Source of the DNA: an uncultured Eubacteriales bacterium
Lineage (GTDB): Bacteria > Bacillota > Clostridia > Peptostreptococcales > Anaerovoracaceae
Direction: 5' to 3'
Assembly (NCBI GenBank): GCA_905206455.1
Contig: CAJLHL010000102.1
Coordinates: 1-7,030 of the forward strand
Length of the DNA stretch: 7,030 nt
Part shown: in pieces, positions 5,738 to 7,030 of the stretch
Position numbering within the stretch: the first letter of the stretch is position 1
How the letters are laid out: the number at the start of each line of letters is the position of its first letter
Notes under the pieces: generated by a model
The model's database searches: none
What the model was told of the DNA's origin: nothing
Seen by the model: the letters and a program-made list of their open reading frames with translations, nothing else
Position numbers and translations under genes: made by a program

Positions 5738-6932
5738 ACCATTCCCGGCGCAGTTCCTTCACCAGATCACGGATCCTTCCCAGGCCTCTGAGAAGCGTGT
5801 CCTTATCCGCAGCGTAAGCGATCCGGATGAACCCGTCCATTCCGAACGCCGCTCCCGGCGCTACGGCAACGTGTTTCTCGTTGAGAAGCTTCATCGTGAA
5901 AGCCGTGCTGTAAGGTTGTTCCCTCTCTCCGAAACAATCTTTCAGGCTTGAAATATCCAGGAACAGGTAAAACGCACCTTTCGGTTCGATAAAGGATATC
6001 TGCGGGAGCTCCTCCCTTAAAAAGGCCACGGCAGCCTCCATGCGTTCCCTGTATGCCGCTGCCATCATCGACGTATTATCTCCGCAGTGTTTCAGAGCTT
6101 CCACGCCGGCCCACTGAGATACCGTAGACGGATGAGAGGTGATATGTCCCTGAAGAGCAATCATCGCCCTCGTCAGTTCCTTTGAAGCCGCGGTATAGCC
6201 GATTCTCCATCCGGTCATAGGAATCGATTTGGAAAGACCGTTGACGAGCACAGTCATTTCTTTTATTTCCGGCGACAGGGAGGATACGCTGACAAACTCA
6301 TCGGCAAAGCAGATTCTCTCATAGACTTCGTCCGCCATGATATAAATACCGCGGCGAACGCAGACTTCCGCCGCAGCGCGCAGTTCCTCACGGGTGTATA
6401 CCGTTCCCAGCGGATTGGACGGATTGCACAGAATCAGCATTTTTGTGCGGTCGGTCGCACAGCGTTCGATATCAGCCGCGGTGAGTTTAAAATCGTTTTC
6501 TCTCTTCGTTTCGGCGAACACGGGAACGCCGCCGCAGATTTTAACGATCTCCGGATAACTGACCCAATAAGGTACGGGAATCAGAACCTCGTCTCCCGGA
6601 TTCAAAAGGGTCATGCAGGTGTTTAAAATGCACTGCTTCGCTCCGTTCGATACCACGATCTGGTCGATATCATATTCTACGCCGTTTTCTTCCCGCAGCT
6701 TCCGGCAGATCTGTTCTCTTAATTCCACCAGTCCCGGAACCTTATCGTATCTCGTCCTGTTATGCTCCATCGCCCAGGCGGCGCCTTTCTTTGCGGGCTC
6801 CGGCGTATTGAAATCCGGTTCCCCTACGCTGAGATTGATGATCTCCGTTCCCTCGTCCATCATCTCCAAAACTCTGGCATTGATCGATACCGTACCGGAA
6901 GGCACGATATTTTTTACAGTATTCGATAACAT
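5736..6932 (-). CDS. Class I/II pyridoxal-phosphate aminotransferase (aspartate/aromatic aminotransferase-like, subgroup I-gamma)
   Basis: This fold-type I PLP aminotransferase moves an amino group between an amino acid and a 2-oxo acid in the cytoplasm. The 398-residue length is typical of the group. Motifs seen are SVGEPDFNTP (35-44), SNGAKQ near 95-100 for the PLP phosphate, PVPYWVSYPE (119-128), NPSNPLGTVY (170-179) with N173, D201 and Y204 in ADEVYE, the Schiff-base lysine K235 in NGLSKSIPMTGWRIGY with R243, and R370 in FIRIAYA, the likely substrate-carboxylate arginine. Y62 in RYDKVPG corresponds to the subunit-bridging tyrosine region. GGAGG (complement of 6940-6944), seven bases before ATG, fixes the start. 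It lies 35 bases after the end of another minus-strand gene, so they are probably co-transcribed. Substrate (aspartate, alanine or aromatic) cannot be decided from sequence, so I give no gene symbol. Confidence 0.93.
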   Translation of the reverse strand: MLSNTVKNIVPSGTVSINARVLEMMDEGTEIINLSVGEPDFNTPEPAKKGAAWAMEHNRTRYDKVPGLVELREQICRKLREENGVEYDIDQIVVSNGAKQCILNTCMTLLNPGDEVLIPVPYWVSYPEIVKICGGVPVFAETKRENDFKLTAADIERCATDRTKMLILCNPSNPLGTVYTREELRAAAEVCVRRGIYIMADEVYERICFADEFVSVSSLSPEIKEMTVLVNGLSKSIPMTGWRIGYTAASKELTRAMIALQGHITSHPSTVSQWAGVEALKHCGDNTSMMAAAYRERMEAAVAFLREELPQISFIEPKGAFYLFLDISSLKDCFGEREQPYSTAFTMKLLNEKHVAVAPGAAFGMDGFIRIAYAADKDTLLRGLGRIRDLVKELRREW

Positions 6933-6967
6933 ATTCTCTCCTCCAGCAAAGGCTGCCGCAGTTCAGA

Positions 6968-7030
6968 TCAGCCGCCTTCATACAGATACAAAATCCGCGC
7001 ATGATCGCCGGCGCCGTAACGGAGCGGTGC
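6968..7030 (-). CDS. 3' end of an unidentified gene (partial)
   Basis: One minus-strand frame enters from the window edge and stops at TGA (complement of 6968-6970), giving 20 residues ending RILYLYEGG. The composition looks like a folded-protein C-terminus. The stop lies 35 bases upstream of the aminotransferase start and just ahead of its strong ribosome binding site, the spacing expected within an operon. The other two minus-strand frames are less convincing: one stops nearby and the other runs on into the aminotransferase gene out of frame. Too little is visible to name the family. In many Firmicutes an Lrp-type regulator precedes such an aminotransferase, but this tail does not clearly resemble one. 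Confidence 0.5.
   Translation of the reverse strand, partial: APLRYGAGDHARILYLYEGG

Noticed and set aside
6760..7002. 80-codon minus-strand frame overlapping the aminotransferase start
   Set aside because: It runs out of frame through the well-conserved aminotransferase N-terminus. The shorter frame ending at 6968 is the better candidate for the upstream gene.

Overview
This window looks like an ordinary chromosomal stretch from a Clostridia-type Firmicute with roughly balanced GC. The evidence is strong GGAGG-type ribosome binding sites, a short ACT-tailed SerA of the kind common in anaerobic Firmicutes, an archaeal-type phosphoglycerate mutase homologue in a bacterial setting, and a Gram-positive-style membrane-anchored D,D-carboxypeptidase. 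I see no mobile element, CRISPR array, tRNA, rRNA or recognisable riboswitch, and no obvious undescribed multi-gene system.

Layout, left to right. Positions 1-208 are an AT-rich 3' flank holding a terminator-like hairpin. 209-1483 (minus) encodes a penicillin-binding-protein-5-type D-alanyl-D-alanine carboxypeptidase. 1484-1759 is a GC-rich spacer without a convincing gene. 1760-2974 (minus) encodes an alkaline-phosphatase-superfamily protein of the archaeal cofactor-independent phosphoglycerate mutase / proposed homoserine kinase group. 2975-3440 is a divergent control region with two strong inverted repeats, a near-consensus promoter facing right, and a structured leader. 3441-4523 (plus) is serC and 4546-5694 (plus) is serA, forming a two-gene operon. 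A hairpin at 5696-5737 ends serA and probably also the convergent gene. 5736-6932 (minus) encodes a class I PLP aminotransferase, preceded at 6968-7030 by the last 20 codons of another minus-strand gene.

How the genes fit together: SerA oxidises 3-phosphoglycerate to 3-phosphohydroxypyruvate, and SerC transaminates it to 3-phosphoserine. The divergently transcribed gene belongs to a family that acts on 3-phosphoglycerate or on hydroxy-amino-acid phosphates, so the two units sharing one intergenic region may be metabolically linked. No phosphoserine phosphatase (serB) is visible. That makes the exact activity of the 1760-2974 product the most interesting open question here. The aminotransferase may be another amino-acid metabolic step but need not be linked to serine. 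The carboxypeptidase is a cell-wall gene that simply follows in the same direction.
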